Shown here: positions 9,573 to 20,661 of the stretch, piece after piece
How positions within the stretch are numbered: the first letter of the stretch is position 1
Layout: every line of letters starts with the position of its first letter
Assembly: GCF_001536065.1 (NCBI RefSeq)
Contig: NZ_CZVW01000015.1
Coordinates: forward strand, 1 to 51,119
Direction of reading: 5' to 3'
DNA length: 51,119 bases
Origin: Candidatus Chryseopegocella kryptomonas
GTDB lineage: Bacteria; Bacteroidota; Ignavibacteria; Kryptoniales; Kryptoniaceae
The notes under the pieces: model-generated
Told to the model about the DNA's origin: nothing
What the model saw: the letters and a program-made list of their open reading frames with translations, nothing else
The model's database searches: none
Position numbers and translations under genes: made by a program

Positions 9573-11273
9573 TTACTTTAAATCTTTTACTTTAAATTGA
9601 ATTACCTGCTGTCCATTCCAGTTTCCCTCGTCAAATGTAAAAACGACGCTTGCTCTTTCCCTTCCCGAAAACTCACCGTAAAGATCACCAAGTCCATATC
9701 CAACCGCATCAACTGTCACTCCATTTGATTTAATTTTAAATTTTAAATGATTGTTCCCGAAAGTTTTTACATCAGAAATTGAAACATTGGGAGCAAGAAA
9801 AACGGGTTCCGGGTTCCCCGGACCATAAGGTTCAAAATTTTTCAACAATCGCCAGTATTCGTAAATTGACTCTGAAACTTCGTTTATATCAACCATCGCA
9901 TCAATGTTAATTTCCCGAACAAGCATTTCATCATTTACTATTTCATCCGCAAATTTATTTATCGCAATTTTGAAATCATCAAGTTTTTCTGGGTGAAGGA
10001 TCATTCCAGCTGCGTGTTTATGCCCACCAAATTGAATGAGCATTTCTTCACATTTTTTTAACGCATGGTAAATGTCAAAATTCGGGATGCTTCGTGCCGA
10101 ACCTTTTAAAACTCCATCAGCGTAGGTTAAAAGTATCGTTGGTCTGTAATACTTTTCAACTATCTTTGATGCAACAATTCCTATAACACCTTGATGCCAT
10201 TTTTCATTGTAAAGCACAAAAACTTTATCTTTTTCAAAAATTCCATTGCTTTCAATCATATTAACAGCTTCTTCAAATGCGGTTCTATCCAAAGCTTGCC
10301 TTCTTTCGTTTTCTCTGTCCAGTTCCTCTGCCCAGATTGAGGCTGAACTATAATCATTGCTTATCAAAAATTCAACAGCCCTTGTCGCATCGCCGAGTCG
10401 CCCAACCGCATTGATTCTGGGTCCGATGATGAAGCCGATGTGCCATGTGTTAATTTTTTTACCTTTTAATCCAGCTTTTTCAAGAAGCGCAAGAAATGAG
10501 ACTCTCGGATTTGATGAGTTTAGAAGATCAAGCCCATACTTGACAAGTATTCTATTCTCATCAACCAATGGAACAACATCAGCTGAAGCTGCAACTGCAA
10601 CGAAATCAAGATATTGATACGGATCTATATCAACATTAAGTTTTTTCTGTAAAGCTTGGATAAGTTTGAAAGCAACACCACAACCTGAAAGATATTTAAA
10701 TGGATATTGACAGGTTTCTTTCAAAGGATCAAGCACAGCATACGCATCTGGAATTACATCCCCCGGCTCGTGATGATCGCAAATTATAACATCAATCCCG
10801 AAATTTTTAGCAAACTTCACTTCATTTATCGCAGTAATCCCACAATCAACAGCTATCATAATTGAAGCGCCCTTTTCATAAGCTCTTTGGATACCAACTT
10901 TTGAAATTCCATAACCTTCTTTAAATCTATCCGGAATGTAAACTTCAACATTTGCACCGAGCTCTTTTAAAAAAAGATAAAGCATAGATGCCCCCGTCGT
11001 TCCATCAACATCATAATCTCCATAGATCAAAATTTTTTCTTTGTTAAGAAGAGCCCGTTGAATCCTGTCAACCGCCTTATCCATATCTTCCATCAAAAAT
11101 GGATCATACAAATCGTTCAAACTTGGATTGAAAAACTTTTCCATTTTTTCTCTTGTATCAATTCCTCTTGCGACCAGAACTTTTGCGATAGCTTTAGGGA
11201 TGTTAACTTCGCTTGAAAGTTTCAAAATTTTCTCCTGATTTTGAACCTGTGATATTTTCCATCTGTTTTTCAA
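9573..11273 (-). CDS. recJ: Single-stranded-DNA-specific exonuclease RecJ
   Basis: RecJ is a 5'-3' exonuclease on single-stranded DNA used in RecFOR recombination and mismatch repair. DHH motifs are visible: ILIYGDYDVDGTTGASML (about 78-95), MIAVDCGITA, IDVIICDHHEPGD, and YLSGCGVAFKLIQAL. The DHHA1 domain has PTILLTYADG..KGSARSI and FGGHKHAAGMIL. A C-terminal OB fold ends in VIQFKVKDLK. The 566-residue length is normal. The start is probably the TTG at 11273 (KNRWKISQ), as no in-frame ATG is nearby and no strong Shine-Dalgarno is visible. It begins only 29 bp after the rnpB 3' end, with no terminator between. Confidence 0.96.
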   Translation of the reverse strand: MKNRWKISQVQNQEKILKLSSEVNIPKAIAKVLVARGIDTREKMEKFFNPSLNDLYDPFLMEDMDKAVDRIQRALLNKEKILIYGDYDVDGTTGASMLYLFLKELGANVEVYIPDRFKEGYGISKVGIQRAYEKGASIMIAVDCGITAINEVKFAKNFGIDVIICDHHEPGDVIPDAYAVLDPLKETCQYPFKYLSGCGVAFKLIQALQKKLNVDIDPYQYLDFVAVAASADVVPLVDENRILVKYGLDLLNSSNPRVSFLALLEKAGLKGKKINTWHIGFIIGPRINAVGRLGDATRAVEFLISNDYSSASIWAEELDRENERRQALDRTAFEEAVNMIESNGIFEKDKVFVLYNEKWHQGVIGIVASKIVEKYYRPTILLTYADGVLKGSARSIPNFDIYHALKKCEEMLIQFGGHKHAAGMILHPEKLDDFKIAINKFADEIVNDEMLVREINIDAMVDINEVSESIYEYWRLLKNFEPYGPGNPEPVFLAPNVSISDVKTFGNNHLKFKIKSNGVTVDAVGYGLGDLYGEFSGRERASVVFTFDEGNWNGQQVIQFKVKDLK

Positions 11274-11302
11274 AGCACGAACTTGGATTTATTTTTAAAA
11301 AC

Positions 11303-11704
11303 CTGGTGCGGGTCTATAAGCCAAATTCTGTCTATCCCACGCAAAAGTGGGAGAGGTGGTTATTTCTCTTCTGCGACCTACCCGAGAGTCCTTCGCCATC
11401 AAAGGCGAAGCTGAGGCGGGCAACCTCAGCCCCGTTTTTCAACAGGGGTCCTCTCCTATTTGGTCTTGCTCCATAAGGGGTTTACCCTGCTCCCGATATC
11501 GCTATCGGGACGGTGGGCTCTTACCCCACCTTTTCACCCTTACCCCGACTCAAAAGTCGGGGCGGTATGTTTTCTGTGGCACTTTCCATCTCCAGCGGAT
11601 GTGGCCACTGGAGTTCCTGATTGCTCAGGACTTAACGCCCTAAGGAGTTTGGACTTTCCTCCCTCTGCTTCAAAAGCAGAGGGCAACCACCCGACCCGCA
11701 CCAG
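11303..11704 (-). ncRNA. rnpB: RNase P RNA, bacterial type A
   Basis: RNase P RNA is the catalytic RNA that matures tRNA 5' ends. On the minus strand the universally conserved GAGGAAAGTCC box is the reverse complement of 11651-11661, and the 3' conserved ACAGAA-N3-GGCTTAT box is the reverse complement of 11316-11331. The ends form a perfect 12-bp P1 helix (11303-11314 with 11693-11704), fixing the limits at about 400 nt. Several internal stems are G+C-rich, unlike the surrounding coding DNA. It begins 3 bp after the zinc-ribbon gene stop. A TAAAGT element about 6 nt before the 5' end could be a -10 box, or the RNA may be processed from the upstream transcript. Confidence 0.95.
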
Positions 11705-11707
11705 AAT

Positions 11708-12448
11708 TTACTTTAAACTCTCAACCGCTACCTTATAAACCTGATCCGATATCAAAATACGCCCGCACGACTCACAAGAATAAATCCTATTATTCTGCGA
11801 AATCTCAACAAGTCGCTGAGCTGGAATCCTCGCACCACAACCACCACAATTTCCATTGTTAATCGGCACTACAGCCGGAACCCCAAGCGCATTTATTACT
11901 CTGTTATACCTTGCCAAAAGATGCGCATCAACATCTTTCACAAACTTATCTCTAACCTTTAGCAACTTCTGCTCATCATCTTTTATCTCACTGTCAATCT
12001 CCTCAAGTTCTTTCTGCTTCTCCTCTAACTCATCTTTCATCCTTTTCAATTCTTTCTCATCTTCCTTTATCTCTTCCTCAAGCTCACCCTGTTGCTTAAT
12101 AAGTTGACTCCTTTTCTCCTTAAGTTCCTCAATTCTTTCATCAGCATCACTTATCTGTTTCTGCAAAGTATCATATTCACGATTTGATTTTACCTGCGTC
12201 AGTTGTTTTTTCCATTTTTTCTTATTCTCGTTTAATCTACTTATTTCAATGTCAGCATCATCAATCGCTTCAATTACATTTTTAAGCATATCCTTTTTCC
12301 GCCGTAGGTCTTCCTCCAGTTTTTCAATTTCCTCGCTCAGCGACTTAATCTCATCAGGTAAAGTTCCTCTCTTCCCAGCAATCTCATAAAGCTTGGTATC
12401 AATCAACTGCAACTTATAAAGAGCCACCAGCTTCTTTTTCAATTCCAC
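11708..12448 (-). CDS. Coiled-coil C4-type zinc-ribbon protein (DUF164/CdsZ-like)
   Basis: A 246-residue protein with a long charged coiled coil (about residues 5-175, rich in E/K heptads such as IKEDEKELKRMKDELEEKQK) followed by a C4 zinc ribbon, CGGCGARI..CESCGRIL. This is the architecture of the widespread zf-RING_7/DUF164 family, whose members are poorly characterised nucleic-acid-associated proteins. The start is GTG at 12448 or, with better spacing from the GAGG element at 12451-12454, TTG at 12442. It precedes rnpB and recJ on the same strand and has a 5' leader containing a terminator-like hairpin. Confidence 0.85.
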   Translation of the reverse strand: MELKKKLVALYKLQLIDTKLYEIAGKRGTLPDEIKSLSEEIEKLEEDLRRKKDMLKNVIEAIDDADIEISRLNENKKKWKKQLTQVKSNREYDTLQKQISDADERIEELKEKRSQLIKQQGELEEEIKEDEKELKRMKDELEEKQKELEEIDSEIKDDEQKLLKVRDKFVKDVDAHLLARYNRVINALGVPAVVPINNGNCGGCGARIPAQRLVEISQNNRIYSCESCGRILISDQVYKVAVESLK

Positions 12449-12480
12449 AACCTCATAAATTAATTTTTATTTTTAAATAA

Positions 12481-12507
12481 AAAAGTGCACCCCTGCGAGT
12501 GCACTTT
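12481..12507 (-). terminator. Terminator-like hairpin in the zinc-ribbon gene leader
   Basis: A perfect 9-bp stem (12482-12490 with 12499-12507, AAAGTGCAC/GTGCACTTT) and 8-nt loop are followed on the minus strand by a T-rich tract. It lies only about 33 nt before the downstream start codon and downstream of a good promoter match. It could therefore attenuate that transcript or end a small RNA. Confidence 0.7.
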
Positions 12508-12608
12508 CATTTATTTCCAGAATTTTTTGCCCAACAAAAATTTAAAACTTTTATTTTCTGTCTCAACTCCCAATCAATTCTTCACAATTTTTTTGTCTCG
12601 TGTTTTAA

Positions 12609-12637
12609 AATATAACAATTACAATTCAAAAAAACAA
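12609..12637 (-). promoter_or_regulatory. Predicted sigma70-type promoter for the leader/zinc-ribbon/rnpB/recJ unit
   Basis: On the minus strand TTGTTT (12632-12637) and TATATT (12609-12614) are separated by 17 nt, a near-consensus arrangement. It sits just after the korB terminator, predicts a start near 12602, and gives a leader of about 155 nt before the zinc-ribbon gene. Sequence match only. Confidence 0.5.
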
Positions 12638-12640
12638 ATG

Positions 12641-12666
12641 AAAAAACCCTCCCCAAACGGAGAGGG
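12641..12666 (-). terminator. Intrinsic terminator of the korAB operon
   Basis: On the minus strand an 8-bp stem (12659-12666 with 12647-12654, one G-U pair) with a GTTT tetraloop is followed directly by six T residues. It begins 8 bp after the korB stop codon. Confidence 0.85.
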
Positions 12667-12673
12667 CTTATAT

Positions 12674-15602
<2,929 letters not shown>

Positions 15603-15687
15603 CTTGATTTCTCTCCTTATTTGATTTTAGATTAATTCTAAATTTTGCAACTTCAAAAGATATAACAAGCTTTAAAATTTTTTCGTT

Positions 15688-16698
15688 TCAACCCGTTGTC
15701 GTTCTAAACTTTAATCTATCCTTGAATGGTTCTTCCCTATCTGAAAAATCAGGTCTGTAAAAATCAGGTGATTCATCAAAATCCTGAATCCAACCATTTT
15801 CAAAACCAAATTTATCAAGCAAATCCAAAACAGCCACATATTCACTAAACATTATCCTGCGTGAGATCAAAGGATAATTAAATGCTTTATTCGTCGGATA
15901 ATACTGCGACATTATGCTCAATGTCACCTCTGTCCCAATCTCTTCAGCAATCCAGCGTAATGATTCCTCGCTCCCTGCGATGTCATTTGGTAAAATCAAA
16001 TGTCTTATTATCAATCCACGCTTTAAAACTCCATCTTCAATAACAAGTTCACTCCCAACCTGCCTGTGCATCTCTTTTATCGCCATTCTTGAATACTTAA
16101 CATAATTTGGAATTTTTGAGTATCTCCACGCCATTTCATCACTGCTATACTTTATATCGGGAAGATAAATATCAACAATTCCATCAAGCAACCTCAAAAC
16201 TTCAACTGAATCATAAGCATTTGTGTTATAAACAAGTGGAATGCGAAGACCATTTTCAACTGCTATGTAAAGTGCCTTAACAATCTGGGGGACGAAGTGT
16301 GTTGGAGAAACAAGTCCAATGTTGTGGCAACCTTTATCCTGCAATTCAATCATAATATCAGCAAGTTGTTCAAATGTAACCTCGTTTTTAATTTCAACTT
16401 TCCAATTTTGGCTGATTTGATAATTTTGACAGTAAACACATCTTAAATTGCAATTCCCAAAAAATATATTGCCCGCTCCATTAACTCCGACAAGCAATGG
16501 TTCTTCACCAAAATGTGGGACATAAGCCGAAACAATCGGTTTATATCCAGAATAACATCTTGCTATCTCATTTTTCAATCTATTAACACCACAATTATGC
16601 GGACATATATTGCATTTTTCAAGCATTGATTCAAGAATCTCAACTCTTCTTTTAAGTTCGCCACTTTCATATAACTTAACATAAGAAGGAACGAACAT
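15688..16698 (-). CDS. Radical SAM protein, PFL-activase-like (COG1313 type)
   Basis: A 336-residue radical S-adenosylmethionine enzyme. The cluster motif FGNCNLRCVYCQNYQISQ (CxxxCxxC, about residues 84-91) follows an N-terminal cysteine pair CNICPHNCGVNR typical of the PflX/COG1313 family. Partial TIM-barrel strands such as HNIGLVSPTHFVPQIVKAL, VDIYLPDIKY and GLIIRHLILPND are present. Related proteins resemble pyruvate-formate-lyase activases, but no glycyl-radical enzyme gene is nearby and the substrate is unknown. ATG start; about 86 bp separate it from korA upstream of that operon. Confidence 0.85.
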   Translation of the reverse strand: MFVPSYVKLYESGELKRRVEILESMLEKCNICPHNCGVNRLKNEIARCYSGYKPIVSAYVPHFGEEPLLVGVNGAGNIFFGNCNLRCVYCQNYQISQNWKVEIKNEVTFEQLADIMIELQDKGCHNIGLVSPTHFVPQIVKALYIAVENGLRIPLVYNTNAYDSVEVLRLLDGIVDIYLPDIKYSSDEMAWRYSKIPNYVKYSRMAIKEMHRQVGSELVIEDGVLKRGLIIRHLILPNDIAGSEESLRWIAEEIGTEVTLSIMSQYYPTNKAFNYPLISRRIMFSEYVAVLDLLDKFGFENGWIQDFDESPDFYRPDFSDREEPFKDRLKFRTTTG

Positions 16699-16719
16699 AA
16701 CTTCAAAGATAACTTTGTT

Positions 16720-17625
16720 TTAAATCTTCGCCATCCTATTGGCATTGTTAACTGGGAGTAATTCTTTCATATTTTCAATTATGTATCCGATTTCTTCTTT
16801 AATTTCAAAGTAATATCTCAACTCATTTTCCCTTTGCTTCAATTCAACATCTTTCGTGATTCTTTTATCGCTTCCTTCTTCTCTATAAGTTTGCTCTATC
16901 ATTTCGTTGAAGAACTGCTTTCGTCCCGTTTTTAAAACATCAACCTGCGTTTGTGTCCAATTTATTACATCTGACATAAGGTTATAAATTTCGTATATAT
17001 CCGATGCAGTTGGATTTCCTCTTAAAACTTTCAAAAGAAATTCAAATTTTTCAATTGAAATTTCCCTGTTTCCAGCAACATATACAAAATAAGCACGCAA
17101 AAATTCTTCTCGCCATCCTTCCTTCCAAAATTTATCTCTTAACATCGCCTTAACTTTATCTGCATCCTGTCCAAAAACGACATCAATCGCTCGTGAAATT
17201 TGCTTTGATGGTTGACAATCAAGATTTAAAAGTTTAACATATCTTTCAAGATTAACTCTATTCAATTTAACTGTAAATTTTTTCTCAACAACTTCATCAC
17301 CCTTTTTGAAATTGACATAAAAAGTCGTCTGCAATCCTTTAGAATCAAGCAAGTCAATTATTTCCGAAATGTCTTCGCCCGTTAAGACAACCTCATCAAG
17401 AATTTTTGAAAACACCGCTTTATCAGAAATCTTCGGCGTGAAAACTGGTGAGAACAAAAGATCAATTTCATAATCCTCAAGATTTTTCAATTCTTCTTCA
17501 AAAAATTCATCAATCTGATCAAGTGTATATGAGTAGTGCGAAAGTATATGATTTATAACCTGCTCTGTAATTTGCTTTGGTTTCATAAGTTCGTTTTCTA
17601 TCATATGAATTAGTTCTTGTTTCAT
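16720..17625 (-). CDS. Conserved-looking hypothetical protein next to glnD
   Basis: A 301-residue acidic, mostly helical, soluble protein that I do not recognise. It has no signal peptide, membrane segment or metal motif. Visible segments include a helical N terminus rich in I/L/E, a mixed region FYVNFKKGDEVVEKKFTVKL around residue 105, and a C-terminal charged helix containing KQRENELRYYFEIKEEIGYI. It starts 2 bp after the glnD-like stop, so the two are almost certainly co-translated. The gene downstream is the radical SAM protein. A regulatory partner of the GlnD-like enzyme is possible but unproven. Confidence 0.7.
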   Translation of the reverse strand: MKQELIHMIENELMKPKQITEQVINHILSHYSYTLDQIDEFFEEELKNLEDYEIDLLFSPVFTPKISDKAVFSKILDEVVLTGEDISEIIDLLDSKGLQTTFYVNFKKGDEVVEKKFTVKLNRVNLERYVKLLNLDCQPSKQISRAIDVVFGQDADKVKAMLRDKFWKEGWREEFLRAYFVYVAGNREISIEKFEFLLKVLRGNPTASDIYEIYNLMSDVINWTQTQVDVLKTGRKQFFNEMIEQTYREEGSDKRITKDVELKQRENELRYYFEIKEEIGYIIENMKELLPVNNANRMAKI

Positions 17626-17627
17626 TT

Positions 17628-20315
17628 TTATTCCGCTGTTAGTTTTAAATTGTTAAGTTCGTAAATGACATTTAAAATTTCTTCTTTGATTTTTTCTTTG
17701 AACTTCTCATCACAAATTTTGCGTCCGCTTAAATCAAGGACATAGAAAGAATCAACAATTCCATCGGTTCGTGTGGCAATTTTAGCAAAATAAATGTTTA
17801 AACCAAGTTCAGAAATTTTTCTTGAAACCCTGTATAAAAAGCCAAGCGAATCGGGGGCGAAAACATCAATTATAGTATAATCTTTTGAATCTTCAAACTC
17901 AACCGCAATCTTGACATCTTTTTTCGTGCTTTCAATTTTTCGCTTCCATTTTCTCCTGTGCTTTTCAAATATCTCATCCAAATCAACTAATCCATTAAAA
18001 ACATCGTTTAAATCCTTTTCAATCTTTTTACACTGTGTTTGAGATAGTTCAAGCCCAGAAATGTAATCAAAGACCCTGAATTTATCTATCACAATCCCAT
18101 CCTTTCGTGTGAAGATTTTCGCATCAAATATATTCGCATCGTTTGCAGATAAAACACCGCATATGCTCGCAAGAACAAATGGTGCATCTTTCGTTATGAC
18201 GGTTATCTCCGTATAACCCTCCATCTTTTTGAAAACGACATCAACTTTTTTCTCGCTTGTTTCAACGATTTTCTTTATATGCTCTTCTATTTCAACATCA
18301 CTAAAGACGCTTAAATATGAATCATCTTCAATCAAATTTTCAAAATGATTTTCAACAATCTCACGAGAAATTTTGTCCGAAAGAGATGCGATAATTGACT
18401 CAATTCTTTTGTTCGTTCTTTCTTCAACTAACTTGTAAACTTCATCAAGTGTTAATTTGTTTTCCACGATTGGCTTTGAAACAAAATAAAGTTCTTCAAG
18501 AAGTTGTGCTTTCCAACTCGTCCATACTTCTGGATTCACTGCGGAAAGATCAGCATAGGTTAAAATATAAAGCATATCAAGAAGATCGCTCTTATAGAAT
18601 TTTGAAGCGAAATTAAACAATGTTTCTGGCTCATAAAAATTTCTTCTAAAAGCGGTTTGCTCCATTAAAAGATGATTTTCAACGAGAAAACAAACATCAT
18701 CAATTGCGTCAAATTTTATCTTTTGCAGAAAATTTCTCGCCATTTCAACGCCAATTTTGCTATGACCTTCAACTTTTATCGCTTTCCCTGAATCGTGAAA
18801 TAAAATCGCAAGATAAAGAATGTCCCTTCTTTGAAGATTTCTAAATATATCCCCAAGATTTGAGTGATCATCTGTTAAATTCTCTGCATTCCCAATCGCC
18901 TTCAAAGTGTGTTCATCAACAGTGTAAAAATGATAAACGCTGTGCTGAAAAAGTCCCGTCAAGTTGCCAAACTCTGGAATATACTTACCTAAAATTCCAA
19001 GTTCATTCATCAATTCAAGCGTAGATGCGACATTGTAGTGTGAATTCAAAATTTTTAGAAAAATTTTATTGACCTCATCTTCGTTTTCAAAGTTAAATCT
19101 TTCCGAACTTTTCATAATCGCATCTTTCAATTCCTCATCAAAGTCAACTCCGAATTTGCATCTGTGAAGAAATGCTGTGAAAATTTCAACGGGAGTGAGA
19201 AATTTTTTTCCAAAGTTAAGAAAAATTTTTCTGCCATTGCGAATTGAAAAATTAGAATCAATTACTTCAATTTCTCCGAAATCTTGCGGTTCAAATTTTT
19301 CTTTAAATTTGCTCACAAAGAATTTATTCAAACTGTAAATTGCACGTGCATTCAAATAATAATCCCGCATAAAAATTTCAACTGCTTTTACTCCACCTTC
19401 ATCTTTGTATCCAAGACCACGGGAAATTTTCTCTTGAACATTGAAATCAAGAACATCGGTCGTTCCTTCTGTGTCAAAGTGAAGTTCAATTCTCGTTCGG
19501 AGTATAAATTCAAAAGCCTTTAATGTCAAGTTAAATTGTTCATCTGAAATAATTTTTTTCGCATGCATCAATTCAAGCATACTTTTACAGGCAGATTTAT
19601 CAGATGGGAGATTCCAGAAATCAGGGTTTGTGCTTTTGAAAAGCCAAAGCAAAGTGTGAATGTCCCTTAAACCACCTGCACTTTTCTTAACATTTGGTTC
19701 AAGAAGTTTGATTGAATTCCCATATTTTTCATGCCTTATGCGATTACCCTCAATTATCCCAGAAATAAATTTTTCTGAATCTCTGCTCAATGCTTTTGAT
19801 CTTACTTGCTGAATAAAACGATTGTAAAGTTCTGTGTCCCCATACACAAACCTTGCTTCAAGAATTGAAGCCCAAGATTCAAAATCAAACTCAAAAAGTT
19901 CAAGGCAATCTTTTATGGTTCTGAAACTATGCCCGATGTTTATGCTCTCGTCCCAAAGTTTTTGAAAAAACTCAACAACTACATTTTCAACGCCATTAGA
20001 TTTATTCTCAACGAGAAACATAATATCAATGTCGGACTTCGGACACAGTTCAACTCGCCCATATCCACCGAGCGCAACTATCGCAAATGGCGTGTTAAAA
20101 TTTAAACTTTCTGCGATTGCTCTTAACTTCTTGTCAAGCAAAAAAGTCAATAACCGAGTGGTTTCAAATGCACTCGCACCGTTTCTATGTAATTTTTCAA
20201 CTTCTTTAAAATCTATTTTAATTTCCGACCCTTGGCTCACGAATTTTACGAGATTTATTTTGCTTAAAATTACGCAAAATTTTTCTCTTTTCAGAATTAA
20301 ACTTAAATTTAACAA
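17628..20315 (-). CDS. glnD: GlnD-like PII uridylyltransferase / uridylyl-removing enzyme
   Basis: GlnD senses glutamine and attaches or removes UMP on PII signal proteins. Domain order matches: nucleotidyltransferase (IVALGGYGRVELCPKSDIDI, with the GG..R and SDxD signature), a helical linker with LKKSAGGLRDIHTLLWL-like sequence, an HD phosphohydrolase (VDEHTLKA, ILFHDSGKAIKVEGHSKIG), and two C-terminal ACT domains (EITVITKDAPFVLASICGVL and IIDVFAPDSLGFLYRVSRKI). The start is uncertain. The longest frame would overlap the divergent Rieske gene, so TTG 20315, preceded by AGG, is chosen; GTG 20240 is an alternative. No glnB or glutamine synthetase gene is in the window. Confidence 0.88.
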   Translation of the reverse strand: MLNLSLILKREKFCVILSKINLVKFVSQGSEIKIDFKEVEKLHRNGASAFETTRLLTFLLDKKLRAIAESLNFNTPFAIVALGGYGRVELCPKSDIDIMFLVENKSNGVENVVVEFFQKLWDESINIGHSFRTIKDCLELFEFDFESWASILEARFVYGDTELYNRFIQQVRSKALSRDSEKFISGIIEGNRIRHEKYGNSIKLLEPNVKKSAGGLRDIHTLLWLFKSTNPDFWNLPSDKSACKSMLELMHAKKIISDEQFNLTLKAFEFILRTRIELHFDTEGTTDVLDFNVQEKISRGLGYKDEGGVKAVEIFMRDYYLNARAIYSLNKFFVSKFKEKFEPQDFGEIEVIDSNFSIRNGRKIFLNFGKKFLTPVEIFTAFLHRCKFGVDFDEELKDAIMKSSERFNFENEDEVNKIFLKILNSHYNVASTLELMNELGILGKYIPEFGNLTGLFQHSVYHFYTVDEHTLKAIGNAENLTDDHSNLGDIFRNLQRRDILYLAILFHDSGKAIKVEGHSKIGVEMARNFLQKIKFDAIDDVCFLVENHLLMEQTAFRRNFYEPETLFNFASKFYKSDLLDMLYILTYADLSAVNPEVWTSWKAQLLEELYFVSKPIVENKLTLDEVYKLVEERTNKRIESIIASLSDKISREIVENHFENLIEDDSYLSVFSDVEIEEHIKKIVETSEKKVDVVFKKMEGYTEITVITKDAPFVLASICGVLSANDANIFDAKIFTRKDGIVIDKFRVFDYISGLELSQTQCKKIEKDLNDVFNGLVDLDEIFEKHRRKWKRKIESTKKDVKIAVEFEDSKDYTIIDVFAPDSLGFLYRVSRKISELGLNIYFAKIATRTDGIVDSFYVLDLSGRKICDEKFKEKIKEEILNVIYELNNLKLTAE

Positions 20316-20334
20316 AAAATCAACCTGAAAAAAT

Positions 20335-20661
20335 ATGTCAAAGGAGTTAAAAATTTGCAAAGTTTCGGAGATAAAAACTGGAAAGGCGAAATCATTCAAG
20401 ATAGAAGAATTTGAAATTGCGATTGTGAATTTAAATTCAAATTTTTATGCAATTTCAAATATCTGTCCGCACCAGCACACGAAAATAGTTAACGGAAGTG
20501 ATGCTATAATTGAAGGTGAAAATATAGTTTGCCCGATGCACGGGTGGAGTTTTGAGATAAAAACTGGAAAACCAGTTTATGGCTCTGGAAGATTGAAAAC
20601 TTTTGAATTGAAGATAAAAAACGATGAAATATGGCTAATAATTGAGGATGGACAAGTTTGA
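20335..20661 (+). CDS. Small Rieske-type [2Fe-2S] ferredoxin
   Basis: A 108-residue soluble Rieske ferredoxin resembling NirD and dioxygenase ferredoxins. The cluster ligands are Cys-Pro-His in NICPHQHTKIV and Cys-x-x-His in IVCPMHGWSFEI. The usual GxY/LK C-terminal strand is present (RLKTFELKIKNDEIWLI). It has no signal or membrane anchor, so it is a cytoplasmic electron carrier, distinct from the membrane Rieske protein at 45.4 kb. It overlaps the start of the queG-HAD gene by 14 bp, so it might donate electrons to that reductase, which is inference. Confidence 0.88.
   Translation: MSKELKICKVSEIKTGKAKSFKIEEFEIAIVNLNSNFYAISNICPHQHTKIVNGSDAIIEGENIVCPMHGWSFEIKTGKPVYGSGRLKTFELKIKNDEIWLIIEDGQV

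Noticed and set aside
11213-11738. Three plus-strand ORFs of 87-98 codons around 11.2-11.7 kb
   Set aside because: They lie across the RNase P RNA and have repetitive, low-complexity translations without family motifs; the RNA signals (P1 and the two conserved boxes) explain the stretch.
20335-20355. AAGGAG at 20341 as a Shine-Dalgarno for a later Rieske start
   Set aside because: The only in-frame start codon at suitable spacing would be ATT; the ATG 20335 gives the normal family N terminus.
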